Assembly (NCBI GenBank): GCA_964235495.1
Contig: CAXSAX010000019.1
Location: forward strand, 1 to 64,000
Direction: 5' to 3'
Origin: LMUY01 sp964235495
GTDB lineage: Bacteria > Pseudomonadota > Alphaproteobacteria > Acetobacterales > Acetobacteraceae
Length of the DNA: 64,000 bases
Positions 50,000 to 58,217 of the stretch are shown in pieces (within the stretch, counting starts at the first letter, position 1; each line of letters opens with the position of its first letter). A program made the translations under genes and the position numbers. The notes under the pieces were generated by a model that searched no databases, had not been told where the DNA came from, and saw only the letters and a program-made list of their open reading frames with translations.

Positions 50000-50383
50000 A
50001 TGCGCCGCCTAATTTCTTCGGGTTCGCCGTTCGAGGCGGAGATTGGTTACTCCCGGGCCGTTGTGGATGGAAAATGGGTTTTCGTATCCGGCACAACCGG
50101 CTTTGACTACGGAACTATGACCATTTCGTCCGACGTGTGCGAACAGGCTGAGCAGGCGATTCGCAACATCAGCCGAGCATTGGCCGAAGCAGGTACTTCG
50201 CTCGCCGATGTGGTCCGCATTCGGTATATCTTGCCAGATAGAGCTGAATTCGAGCCGTGCTGGCCGGTGCTGCGCGGACATTTTGCCGAGGTTCGCCCTG
50301 CCGCGACGATGATCGTGGCGGGTTTGGCGGATTCCCGGATAAAAATTGAAATTGAGGTCACGGCACGCCGGGCTGCGCCGTAG
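50000..50383 (+). CDS. RidA/YjgF family protein
   Basis: A 127-residue protein with the RidA fold: YSRAVVDGKWVFVSGTTGFD, AIRNISRALAEAG, RPAATMIVAGLAD and IEIEVTA. RidA proteins hydrolyse reactive enamine/imine intermediates or act on related small molecules. The conserved active-site Arg of the family appears to lie at HFAEVRPAATM. It is the last gene of the plus-strand run and convergent with amiE, so a link to nitrogen metabolism is likely. Confidence 0.9.
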   Translation: MRRLISSGSPFEAEIGYSRAVVDGKWVFVSGTTGFDYGTMTISSDVCEQAEQAIRNISRALAEAGTSLADVVRIRYILPDRAEFEPCWPVLRGHFAEVRPAATMIVAGLADSRIKIEIEVTARRAAP

Positions 50384-50417
50384 CGGCCGGGACAGCGCGC
50401 TGTCCCGGCCGGCGTAA

Positions 50418-51449
50418 TCAACGGTGGACGGCGGTCGGGATGCCCTCGATTGGGCACTCCTCGGTGCCGACGGTCTTTCGTGTCATGGCCTCGACCATCT
50501 CGCGGGTGCCCTCGGGATCGGAAATCCACTTCTTGTAGAAATCATAGGGGCAGGACGCCTCGCCCTTCTCGCCGTCGCCGGAGTTGATCATGCCTGTGTA
50601 GCCGCGGTGCAGCAGCTTGAAGAGGTGGTTTTCCGACTGCATGGTCGAGCGGGCGTCGCGGATCAGCGAGGTGGAGAGGGCGGCGTATTGAATGCCATAT
50701 TCCTCCGTGCCGCACTCGCCGAGCGTGCGGCCGTCGAAGCCGATGATTGAGGAATGGCCGAAGTACGAGTATACGCCGTCGAACCCGGTGGCGTTGGAGA
50801 CCGCGACGTAGCAGTTGTTAGCCCAGGCCATCGACTTGGCCATCATGATCTGCTGTTCCTTGGCCGGGTACATGTAGCCTTGGCAGCGTACGATCAGTTC
50901 CGCGCCGCGCATGGCGCAGTCCCGCCAGATTTCCGGGTAGTTGCCGTCGTCGCAGATGATTAGGCTGACCTTTATGCCCTTCGGCCCATCCGAGACGTAG
51001 GTGCAGTTGCCGGGATACCAGCCTTCGATCGGCACCCACGGCATGATCTTGCGGTATTTCTGCACGATCTCGCCGCGGTCGTTCATCAGGATCAGGGTGT
51101 TGTAGGGCGCCTTGCGTGGGTGCTCCTCATGGCGCTCGCCCGTGAGCGAAAATACGCCCCACACCTTGGCGCTGCGGCAGGCTTCGGCGAAGATCTCCGT
51201 CTCCTCACCGGGAACGGTGGAGGCAGTCTCATACATCTCCTTGCTGTCGTACATGATGCCGTGAGTCGAATATTCTGGGAAGATCACTAGATCCATGCCG
51301 GGCAGGCCGGTCTTCATGCCCGTCACCATGTCGGCAATCTTCTGGGCGTTGGCCAGCACCTCCGCCTTGGTGTGCAGCCGCGGCATCTTATAGTTCACGA
51401 CGGCGACGCCGACGGTGTCTTTGCTACTCGAAATATCGCCATGCAGCAC
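50418..51449 (-). CDS. amiE: Aliphatic amidase AmiE
   Basis: A 343-residue protein that matches Pseudomonas AmiE nearly throughout. It opens LHGDISSSKDTVGVAVVNYK, and the nitrilase-superfamily triad is in register at Glu59, Lys134 and Cys166 (IICDDGN). It hydrolyses short amides such as acetamide to the acid and ammonia in the cytoplasm. The start is GTG with AAGGAG 8 bases upstream. A terminator-like hairpin in the leader fits AmiC/AmiR antitermination control. Confidence 0.96.
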   Translation of the reverse strand: MLHGDISSSKDTVGVAVVNYKMPRLHTKAEVLANAQKIADMVTGMKTGLPGMDLVIFPEYSTHGIMYDSKEMYETASTVPGEETEIFAEACRSAKVWGVFSLTGERHEEHPRKAPYNTLILMNDRGEIVQKYRKIMPWVPIEGWYPGNCTYVSDGPKGIKVSLIICDDGNYPEIWRDCAMRGAELIVRCQGYMYPAKEQQIMMAKSMAWANNCYVAVSNATGFDGVYSYFGHSSIIGFDGRTLGECGTEEYGIQYAALSTSLIRDARSTMQSENHLFKLLHRGYTGMINSGDGEKGEASCPYDFYKKWISDPEGTREMVEAMTRKTVGTEECPIEGIPTAVHR

Positions 51450-51538
51450 GGCTGATCTCCTTCCTGATTTTTGTCTGGGGCAGGCTTGGCTGACGCGCAG
51501 GATATAGATGCGGCACGCTCAGACAAGCGGTGGGAGAA

Positions 51539-51558
51539 AGCGCCCCGAGGCGGGCGCT
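51539..51558 (-). promoter_or_regulatory. Terminator-like hairpin in the amiE leader
   Basis: On the amiE strand, AGCGCCC and GGGCGCT form a 7-bp stem with a 6-nt loop (GCCTCG), followed at once by TTCT. It lies about 90 bases upstream of the amiE start. AmiR antiterminates such a leader in Pseudomonas. I did not find an unambiguous ANTAR double-hexaloop target next to it. Confidence 0.45.
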
Positions 51559-51636
51559 CGTCGGTTTCCGCACCAGCCTGGCAGCGTCATTGATGCCTGG
51601 GCTGGCGGCGAACTGAAGCGCCCGCGTGGCTGAAGG

Positions 51637-51738
51637 CTACACATTGCGGCGGCGGAAATACAACCATTCATTCGGCAGCGAGCCGGAGAGGCCGCGCAAC
51701 CCGGCCAGGCTCGCGACCCGCCGATAATCATGTTTGTC
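51637..51738 (-). other. Orphan C-terminal reading frame next to the IS remnant
   Basis: A minus-strand frame reads RVASLAGLRGLSGSLPNEWL, then YFRRRNV and a stop. It looks like the tail of a real protein cut by the IS insertion around 51730, but I do not recognise the family and the piece is only about 34 codons. Confidence 0.25.
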
Positions 51739-52521
51739 TCACTGCAAAAGTGTCTAGAGTGTGGACTGATTGCTGTCGTTGCGTGACGGCGGCGACCAGC
51801 CAGGTGGCTGCGAGGAAGCTGCGTGCGGTTTTGTCGCATCGGGTTGCGATGCCGCGCCGGTCTTTGAGGCGGCAGAAGGCGCGCTCGATCAGGCTACGTG
51901 CTCGGTGGGCGGTGGCGTCGAAGGCGAGCCGGACCAGTCGGCGCGATGTGGGCGAGATATGGGCTCGGTGCCTTGTCGGGTGAGGACGTCGCGCAGATCG
52001 TTGGCGTTGTAGGCCTTGTCGGTGACCAGCGTTTGCATCGGCGGCACGCTGGCCAGCAACGCCCGGCCACCGTGGATGTCGTGGGCTTGACCTGCCGTCA
52101 GCATCAACGCGTAAAGGCGGCCTGCGCCGTCAGCGAGGGCGTGGATCTTGATCGTGGGCCTGCCGCGCGAGTGGCCGATTGCTTGGTGCTGCTGCCCCCC
52201 TTTTGCGCCCGCGGCCGAGCGGTGCGCGTGCACCGCCATGCTGTCCGACCATGGCGACGTCAGGCGGTTTCTGGCAGGCCATGAGCCCGGCCAGCAGACC
52301 CGGCCAGGGACCCTTCTCGCTCCAGCGGTCCAACCGATTGAGCAGTGTCGTGCGCGGACCATACCCGGCGGGGACGGCGCGCCAGGTCAGGTCCTAGTGA
52401 TACCGATGCGGGATGCCGCTGATCACCCGCCGGTCGTCCACCTGCGGTTTGCCGCCGAGGTGCGGCAGCAAAGGCTCGATCACTGCCCACGGCACGTCAC
52501 TCAGCCAGAACTGCTCCGCCA
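51728..52521 (-). pseudogene. IS5-type transposase, frameshifted (second copy)
   Basis: Minus-strand frames together encode an IS5-family transposase. The N-terminus MAEQFWLSDVPWAVIEPLLP is at 52521. A stop follows SGIPHRYH, then the DDE-domain pieces GRGRKRGAAAPSNRPLARQ and KIHALADGAGRLYALMLTAG in other frames, VTDKAYNANDLRDVL, and the C-terminal RAFCRLKDRRGIATR ending near 51728. At least two frameshifts are needed, so it is dead. It is a different lineage from the IS5-like remnant at 36.2-37 kb. Confidence 0.78.
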
Positions 52522-52597
52522 TGATCCACCTTCGGACCACGGTGAACCAGACGCGACGTGATCAACGCAGTAGGGACAGACCCTAGTCCTAAATAGG

Positions 52598-52609
52598 ATA
52601 CCCCCCTAT
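52598..52609 (+). promoter_or_regulatory. RcnR/FrmR-like operator upstream of NiCoT
   Basis: ATA-CCCCCC-TAT, a six-C tract with symmetrical AT flanks, is the form of operator bound by RcnR/FrmR/DmeR-type repressors. It lies about 200 bases upstream of the nickel/cobalt permease gene. The only CsoR/RcnR family gene in the window is the RcnR-like gene at 37.3-37.6 kb. Confidence 0.6.
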
Positions 52610-52807
52610 GGGTAAAGCATACGCGCCTGGTAAGCTCGGTCATGCGCAATGCGCTTTGAGCTCGTTACATCAATGTTCGAAAAGTTTTCCTTTGACCGAC
52701 CGTAACGAGGCGCTCTAGCCTTGCCATCGTGCGAGGCACCATCGCAATCGCGTGGTGGCTAATTAGACGGAACTGCATCTCACCTGCGGCATTACCGAGG
52801 TCTCACC

Positions 52808-53872
52808 ATGCTCAGCTATCTGCAAGACGTGTTCAGCGAGCGCTCGACCAGCCTGCGCCGGCCAGTGGCCGGCATGTATGCCATTCTCATCCTCGGCAAC
52901 CTGGTGGTATGGGCCTGGGCGGCGGCTGTGTTCCGCGCGCAACCGGTGCTGCTGGGCACGGCGCTGCTGGCCTACGGCTTCGGCTTGCGTCATGCCGTCG
53001 ATGCCGACCATATCGCCGCGATCGACAACGTGACGCGCAAGCTCATGCAAGAGGGCAAGCGCCCGGTCAGCATCGGCTTCTTCTTCAGCCTAGGCCATTC
53101 GACCGTCGTAATCCTGGCCGCCGCCGCCATCGCCGCCACAACTACCGCACTTGCCGGGCGCTTCGGCGACTTCAAGGCCATCGGCGGCATGGTCGGAACT
53201 CTCGTGTCGGCCACGTTCCTGTTCGCCATCGCGGCCATGAACCTGCTGATCTTCCGCTCGGTCTGGCTGACCTTCCGCCACGTCAAACGCGGCGGCACCT
53301 ACGTCGAGGAGGACCTTGATCTGCTACTCAACCAGCGCGGCTTCGCGGCCCGGCTGTTCCGCCCGCTGTTCCGGCTAATCACCCGCAGTTGGCACATGTT
53401 CCCGCTCGGCTTCCTGTTCGGCCTCGGCTTCGACACGGCGACCGAGGTGGCGCTGCTCGGCATCTCGGCGACGCAGGCTGGGCAAGGTGTGCGGGTCTGG
53501 TCCATCATGGTGTTCCCGGCGCTGTTCGCTGCCGGCATGTCCCTGGTCGATACGACGGACGGCATCTTGATGCTGGGCGCCTATGACTGGGCGTTCGTCA
53601 AGCCGATCCGCAAGCTGTACTACAACATGACGATCACCCTGGTCTCGGTGATCGTGGCGGTGCTGATTGGCGGGATCGAGACGCTCGGGCTGCTCGGCAG
53701 CCAGTTCGGCTTGTCGGGTGGCGTGTGGGACGGCGTCAGTGCCCTGAACGACAACTTCAACAGCTTGGGCTTCGTCGTGATCGGCATCTTCATCGCCGCC
53801 TGGGTCGGCTCGGTCCTGATCTATCGCTACCAGGGCCTTGACGCTGCCGAGATCGCCGAAACGTGTTGCTGA
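52808..53872 (+). CDS. NiCoT family nickel/cobalt permease
   Basis: A 354-residue membrane protein with eight hydrophobic segments. The NiCoT signatures are present: RHAVDADHIAAIDN in TM2, LGHSTVV in TM3 and LGFDTATE in TM5. It imports Ni(II) and/or Co(II) across the inner membrane by secondary transport. GAGG lies 8 bases before the ATG. NhlF, the cobalt importer of Rhodococcus nitrile hydratase loci, is in this family. The C6-tract operator upstream suggests repression control by the RcnR-like protein. Confidence 0.93.
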   Translation: MLSYLQDVFSERSTSLRRPVAGMYAILILGNLVVWAWAAAVFRAQPVLLGTALLAYGFGLRHAVDADHIAAIDNVTRKLMQEGKRPVSIGFFFSLGHSTVVILAAAAIAATTTALAGRFGDFKAIGGMVGTLVSATFLFAIAAMNLLIFRSVWLTFRHVKRGGTYVEEDLDLLLNQRGFAARLFRPLFRLITRSWHMFPLGFLFGLGFDTATEVALLGISATQAGQGVRVWSIMVFPALFAAGMSLVDTTDGILMLGAYDWAFVKPIRKLYYNMTITLVSVIVAVLIGGIETLGLLGSQFGLSGGVWDGVSALNDNFNSLGFVVIGIFIAAWVGSVLIYRYQGLDAAEIAETCC

Positions 53873-54209
53873 CCCGACAGGGCCGCGGCTGGTGACGCTC
53901 ACGCCCGCTGCAGGGAGGCATTCTCATTCGCATCAATCCATCATTTGATTGTGGGCAAGCGTCTTGAGGATGAGCCGTACGTCTGGTTTATAGGGCATAC
54001 TGTCACAAGAAACTTGTAGATTTCTTATCAACGACTTGGAAAGATACTGATGCCAACTCAAAAAGACTTGGATAGACGGTGCAAGATTCACCGTAAAATT
54101 CATTCACTTCCGTGTAAGACTTTCGAATCCGCTGCCTTACTGAAAATTTACCATCTCAACTCACCGGAATACAGCGTACGACTGTATAAAGTTCCGCACA
54201 CCCACTTAT
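53873..54209. other. AT-rich intergenic region after NiCoT
   Basis: About 340 bases of markedly AT-rich sequence with no convincing gene. At 53918-53937, read on the minus strand, ATTGATGCGAATGAGAATGC resembles a Fur-box core. It could control the iron/metal uptake genes downstream, but it is a single partial match far from the receptor gene. Confidence 0.3.
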
Positions 54210-54419
54210 GACATTACATCATACCGCTCAGACGCATGGCCCGTCGTCCACCGCGTGCAGCACGTCCTCTATAAGCCCGCGCAGCTCTGTGAGCGGCTTC
54301 ACGGCGACGACTGCCGCTCGCGGCTTGTGTTCGTCACCCGCGACCTGGACCAAACTGTCATCGAAGGGAGCATTGCCGCCTTCGAGCAGGCGGCCTCGAC
54401 CATGCCGACAGCAGCCTAA
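54210..54419 (+). pseudogene. CobW-family C-terminal domain fragment
   Basis: A frame ending in TAA at 54417-54419 reads DAWPVVHRVQHVLYKPAQLC, then DDCRSRLVFVTRDL. This is the CobW_C domain of a zinc/cobalt COG0523 GTPase. The GTPase domain is missing; upstream is AT-rich non-coding sequence. The DUF1826 gene that follows is often paired with such GTPases, so the original pair was probably truncated by the same rearrangements that left the IS remnant. Confidence 0.65.
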
Positions 54420-54500
54420 AAACATCCCATCACAACGTTGGCGCAACGAAAATCCCGACGATATACCCTACGATACTGTCTGGCAGACAGGCTTGGCGCC

Positions 54501-55067
54501 ATGCCGTTCGAAGTGCGCCCGGCTGTCTGTGGCTTCCTGCCTGATGTGCTCGAACGGGTGCGGGTGCCCCAAACCAGTCTTACCATCTGGCAACGCTGTA
54601 CTCGGCGCAACCTGCGCGTCTCGGCGCAGACTCCGCTGTCGCGGCCTGCCTTCACTGTCGCCAGGGCCGGCAGCCCGGAGATCACTTCGCACGCTCTATA
54701 CCATGATCTGCTGTTGTTCCATTGGCCACTCTATGCCGATTTCCGACGACTTGCCCTTCGCCTTGCTAGCCTTACCGGCTCATCACGCGTGCGCCTCCGC
54801 TTCGAGCACGTCACCAATGATGCCTGCCGCAAGTTCCACGTCGATGTGGTCGGGCTGCGGCTGCTTTGCACCTATGCCGGGGTGGGCACGGAGTGGGTGG
54901 ACGCCGGTGGCGCAGTGCGCAGGATAGTGACAATGGAGGTCGGGGTGTTCAAGGGCTCGGCATACCCCGACGGCGCACCGCGCGTGCTGCACCGCTCACC
55001 TTCCCTAAACACCGGAATCCTGGCTGGCCAGTCCCGTCTGGTGCTCTGCATTGACACCGCGCCATGA
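54501..55067 (+). CDS. DUF1826 domain-containing protein
   Basis: A 188-residue protein from the ATG at 54501; a TTG at 54438 would add 21 residues. Conserved DUF1826 features are RLRFEHVTNDACRKFHVD, GLRLLCTYAGVGTEWV, FKGSAYP and the C-terminal HRSP. The conserved His and Asp suggest metal binding, but no function is established. It overlaps the TonB receptor start (ATGA) and follows the truncated CobW gene. Confidence 0.75.
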   Translation: MPFEVRPAVCGFLPDVLERVRVPQTSLTIWQRCTRRNLRVSAQTPLSRPAFTVARAGSPEITSHALYHDLLLFHWPLYADFRRLALRLASLTGSSRVRLRFEHVTNDACRKFHVDVVGLRLLCTYAGVGTEWVDAGGAVRRIVTMEVGVFKGSAYPDGAPRVLHRSPSLNTGILAGQSRLVLCIDTAP

Positions 55068-57370
55068 TCAAGGCCCAGCGCGAGTTGCACCCACTCATGC
55101 AGTGCCATGCCGCAACATTTCATGTCATCGCAAGGCGGGAGACACGGATCGCCAAGTGGCAGGCTTCGATAGGCGTATGTTTAGCCGGGCTTGCTCTGAC
55201 CAGTGCGGCGCAGGCGCAGCCAGCTAGCCCCGACTCCTTGGTCCAGCTGCCGGCTGTGGAAGTGAATGTTCCTTCGATCACGCCCATCGACCGTCCCGAC
55301 GCAACGGCCAGCCGCCTTGGCCTGACCCCGCGTGAGACCCCAGCAACGGTCGATACGGTCGATGCGCCGACCATCCAGGAGCGAGGCTATCAGCACGTCC
55401 AAGACGCTGTCGACAGCTTGCCCGGCGTCACTTCCGGCGGCTCGCCCGGCGATCCCGTCGGATTGTCTGTGCGTGGTTTCACGGTCAACGAAGTTAGCGT
55501 GCTACGCGATGGCATCTATCAGGGGCCGGCGAGCATGGTGAACCGCCCTCAAAACGCCTACAATCTTCAGTCGGTCGAGCTGCTCCAGGGTCCGGGATCA
55601 GTACTGTACGGGCAAGGCGCGGTTGGCGGCGCCTTGAACGTCATCACCAAGCAGCCCGTCTTCGGCCCTACGACCTATGACGGCCTGTTCTCGTACGGCA
55701 GCTTCAACACCATCAATACAGGCGTTGGCGTCAACACGCAGGTGAGTGACAACGTCGCGGTCCGCCTCGATGTCAGCCGTACGTCCAGCAATGGCTACGT
55801 CCACAACGACGATCCGAACTCACTGAACATTACCGGGGCCGTGACATGGCGCGCCACGGACACCCTCACATTGCGGGCTGGTCTGGACGTCCTGCATGAC
55901 AGTCTACCGTCCTACTATGGCACGCCGCTGATCCCGTCATCCGCGGCAATCAGGCCGCTTAACGGCGTCGTGAGGGGGAGCGGAGGCCTAACAATTGATG
56001 CGCCAACGCAGTTCATCAACTACAATACCTCTGATTCATACCGTAAAAGCACCACCTACCAGCCGAGTCTGGAACTGACCTGGCAACCCTCAAGCGCCTT
56101 CGTCATCACCAATCGCGCATACATATTCTACGCTGATCGGCGCTGGGACAACGCCGAAAGCTATACCTTCCTTCCAGCAGGCTCCAACGCCGTCGATGCA
56201 GCCGGCATACCGATTCCCGCCAACCAGATCGGCCGCGATCGGTTTTTCGTCAACCACCAGCAGCACCAGTATGGCGACACGCTGTCGACCACCTTCTCGA
56301 CCAGCATCTTCGGCCTGCCAAATAGGACTGTGCTCGGGGTAGACTCGTATTTCATCGACTTCGTTCGGGACAGCGGCTTCCCCAATGCCCAATTCGCCGA
56401 CTTTGTGGATCCCTACAGCGGCTTTCAGGGCAATACAGGGACATTCCCCGGTGAGTCCCCGCAGCGGCATAGCCCGACGTACATCGCCGACGTTGGAGGT
56501 TTCTTTGAGGACCAGCTTAGTATTCGACCAAACCTGAAACTGGTGACTGGCCTGCGCTACGACTGGTTTGACCTTAACCGACAAAACTACAGTAACAGCA
56601 CATTTAATACTCAGACCAGCTTCAAGGCAAGCTATCACCCAGACAACTACCGGATCGGCTTAGTCTACGATGTTCGGCCGGACCTGACGCTTTACGGACA
56701 ATATGTGACGGCGCAGGATCCGCCGGGCGCCAACATCTTCCTCGCCAATGCTGGGCAGATCGTCGGGCTGAGCGGGACACGACAGGAGGAAATTGGGGCC
56801 AAAAGTGTGTTCTTCCACGATCGTGCTGACGCCACGCTCGCCTTGTATCATATCGAACGCACCAACATTCTAGTCACGACGACCAACGAAACGGTGGCAA
56901 ATGTCGGCGGCCAGCATTCATCCGGCATCGAATTCTCGACACATGCCCAAGTCACGCCAAATTGGAGGGTGAGCGCCAACGCTGCTTACACCCACTCGAG
57001 GTTCGATACCTTCTTCGACCCGGTGACCGGCTTAAATGCGTCGGGCAACAGGCCGCCAGACGTTCCAACCTACACAGCCGGGCTATGGACGAACCACACG
57101 CAGGCATTCGGCTACCCGCTCGATCTAGGCGCTTCGATACAATACGTCGGCGACCGTGCAGGCAACTACACGAACTCGCTGCGATTGGACGGTTATGCTC
57201 TTGCCAGTCTATACGCGACGTACCACGTCAAACTCGGCTTTGATTTACAAAGCCAAATCACCAACCTCTTCAACAAGATTTATGCCCAGTGGGCGGATGT
57301 GAACTACCCGACGGAAGTGCTGCTCGGCGCACCCCGCGCCGTGATGGTCGGCTTGCATGTTCACCTCTGA
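55064..57370 (+). CDS. TonB-dependent outer-membrane receptor, siderophore type
   Basis: The protein has 768 residues. An unusually long N-terminus precedes the signal region (IGVCLAGLALTSAAQAQP, around residues 36-53), so the true start may be Met12 (55097). The plug domain has DAVDSLPGVTSGG, LSVRGFTV, VELLQGPGSVLYGQGAVGG and LNVITKQP; the barrel ends in the usual aromatic/hydrophobic strand (VMVGLHVHL). It takes up a metal chelate. Followed directly by a FecBCD-type ABC importer. The cargo could be a ferric siderophore or, given the Ni/Co neighbours, a Ni/Co chelate. Confidence 0.9.
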   Translation: MIKAQRELHPLMQCHAATFHVIARRETRIAKWQASIGVCLAGLALTSAAQAQPASPDSLVQLPAVEVNVPSITPIDRPDATASRLGLTPRETPATVDTVDAPTIQERGYQHVQDAVDSLPGVTSGGSPGDPVGLSVRGFTVNEVSVLRDGIYQGPASMVNRPQNAYNLQSVELLQGPGSVLYGQGAVGGALNVITKQPVFGPTTYDGLFSYGSFNTINTGVGVNTQVSDNVAVRLDVSRTSSNGYVHNDDPNSLNITGAVTWRATDTLTLRAGLDVLHDSLPSYYGTPLIPSSAAIRPLNGVVRGSGGLTIDAPTQFINYNTSDSYRKSTTYQPSLELTWQPSSAFVITNRAYIFYADRRWDNAESYTFLPAGSNAVDAAGIPIPANQIGRDRFFVNHQQHQYGDTLSTTFSTSIFGLPNRTVLGVDSYFIDFVRDSGFPNAQFADFVDPYSGFQGNTGTFPGESPQRHSPTYIADVGGFFEDQLSIRPNLKLVTGLRYDWFDLNRQNYSNSTFNTQTSFKASYHPDNYRIGLVYDVRPDLTLYGQYVTAQDPPGANIFLANAGQIVGLSGTRQEEIGAKSVFFHDRADATLALYHIERTNILVTTTNETVANVGGQHSSGIEFSTHAQVTPNWRVSANAAYTHSRFDTFFDPVTGLNASGNRPPDVPTYTAGLWTNHTQAFGYPLDLGASIQYVGDRAGNYTNSLRLDGYALASLYATYHVKLGFDLQSQITNLFNKIYAQWADVNYPTEVLLGAPRAVMVGLHVHL

Positions 57371-58217
57371 CAGCCAGGTTCCCCGGCGCGACCAAAATGG
57401 TGACGCATTCTGTTCATTGGGATCACCTGCCGGACAACTCGGTGCCACTGACCTAAGCTACCGAACTGCGGACGGAACCGCGTTGCTCGCGGGCATCACC
57501 TTCGGCGTCCGCCCCCGCGAGCGGCTTGCAGTCGTCGGGCCGAATGGTGCCGGCAAGACGACATTGCTACGGCTGTTGTTCGGCCGCCTGCCTCCGTCCG
57601 GCGGCATCGTCGAACTGGATGGCGTGCCGCTCGACCGCATCCCGACCGAGGCGCGCGCCCGCCAAATCGCCGTGGTCACGCAAGACGAGCAGCCAGACCT
57701 ACGGCTCACGGTGCGTGAGTACGTCGCCCTTGGCCGTATTCCCCATCATCGTAGCCAGCGGCAGGCCATCCATCGGCGGGTTATTACGGAAGCGCTGGAG
57801 GCAGCGGGCCTCGTGTCGTTAGAGTCTCGCAGGCTTGGTGCACTTTCAGGCGGAGAGCAGCAGCGCGTGCGGATTGCCCGCGCCTTGGCGCAAAGCCCCT
57901 CTGTGCTGCTGCTGGACGAGCCGACGAACCACCTGGACCTGCGCGCACGGGCCGACGTGATGACGCTTGTCCGTGACCTCGGTATCACAGTCATTGCGGT
58001 GCTGCACGACTTGGCGCTTGTCGGCTTATTTGCCGACCAAGTTGCAGTGCTGCAACGCGGCCATCTTGTCGCGCAAGGGCCGCCGGAGGTGGCGTTGTCG
58101 GCAGCCATCGTGCGAGACGTCTTCAGCATGGACAGCTTCTACGCAACCAATCCGTCGACGGGTCGGCGCATGATGGTGCTTGATGCCCCGTCCGTGCTGC
58201 CATCGGCGAGGTTTTAA
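57357..58217 (+). CDS. FecE/BtuD-type ABC transporter ATP-binding protein
   Basis: A 286-residue protein with Walker A GPNGAGKTT, signature LSGGEQQRVRIARAL, Walker B LLLDEPTNHLD and the switch His in AVLHDLAL. It powers import of metal chelates with the FecCD-type permease downstream. Its start overlaps the receptor's 3' end by 14 bases; a start some codons later is possible because the first 25 residues are not conserved. It overlaps the binding-protein gene (TAATG). Confidence 0.9.
   Translation: MFTSDSQVPRRDQNGDAFCSLGSPAGQLGATDLSYRTADGTALLAGITFGVRPRERLAVVGPNGAGKTTLLRLLFGRLPPSGGIVELDGVPLDRIPTEARARQIAVVTQDEQPDLRLTVREYVALGRIPHHRSQRQAIHRRVITEALEAAGLVSLESRRLGALSGGEQQRVRIARALAQSPSVLLLDEPTNHLDLRARADVMTLVRDLGITVIAVLHDLALVGLFADQVAVLQRGHLVAQGPPEVALSAAIVRDVFSMDSFYATNPSTGRRMMVLDAPSVLPSARF

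Noticed and set aside
37332..51449. Nitrile hydratase subunits hidden in the cluster
   Set aside because: No CxxC(S)C metal motif or beta-subunit-like sequence was found in any frame examined; the small 108-residue protein has only one cysteine.
51728..52585. Terminal inverted repeats of the second IS5-type element
   Set aside because: Sequences near both ends share a loose TGTCTC/CCC-ACTGC pattern, but the match is too imperfect to define the element boundaries.
53873..54500. Cobalamin riboswitch upstream of the TonB receptor operon
   Set aside because: No B12-box-like GCCACTG core or paired stems were seen; the region is simply AT-rich.
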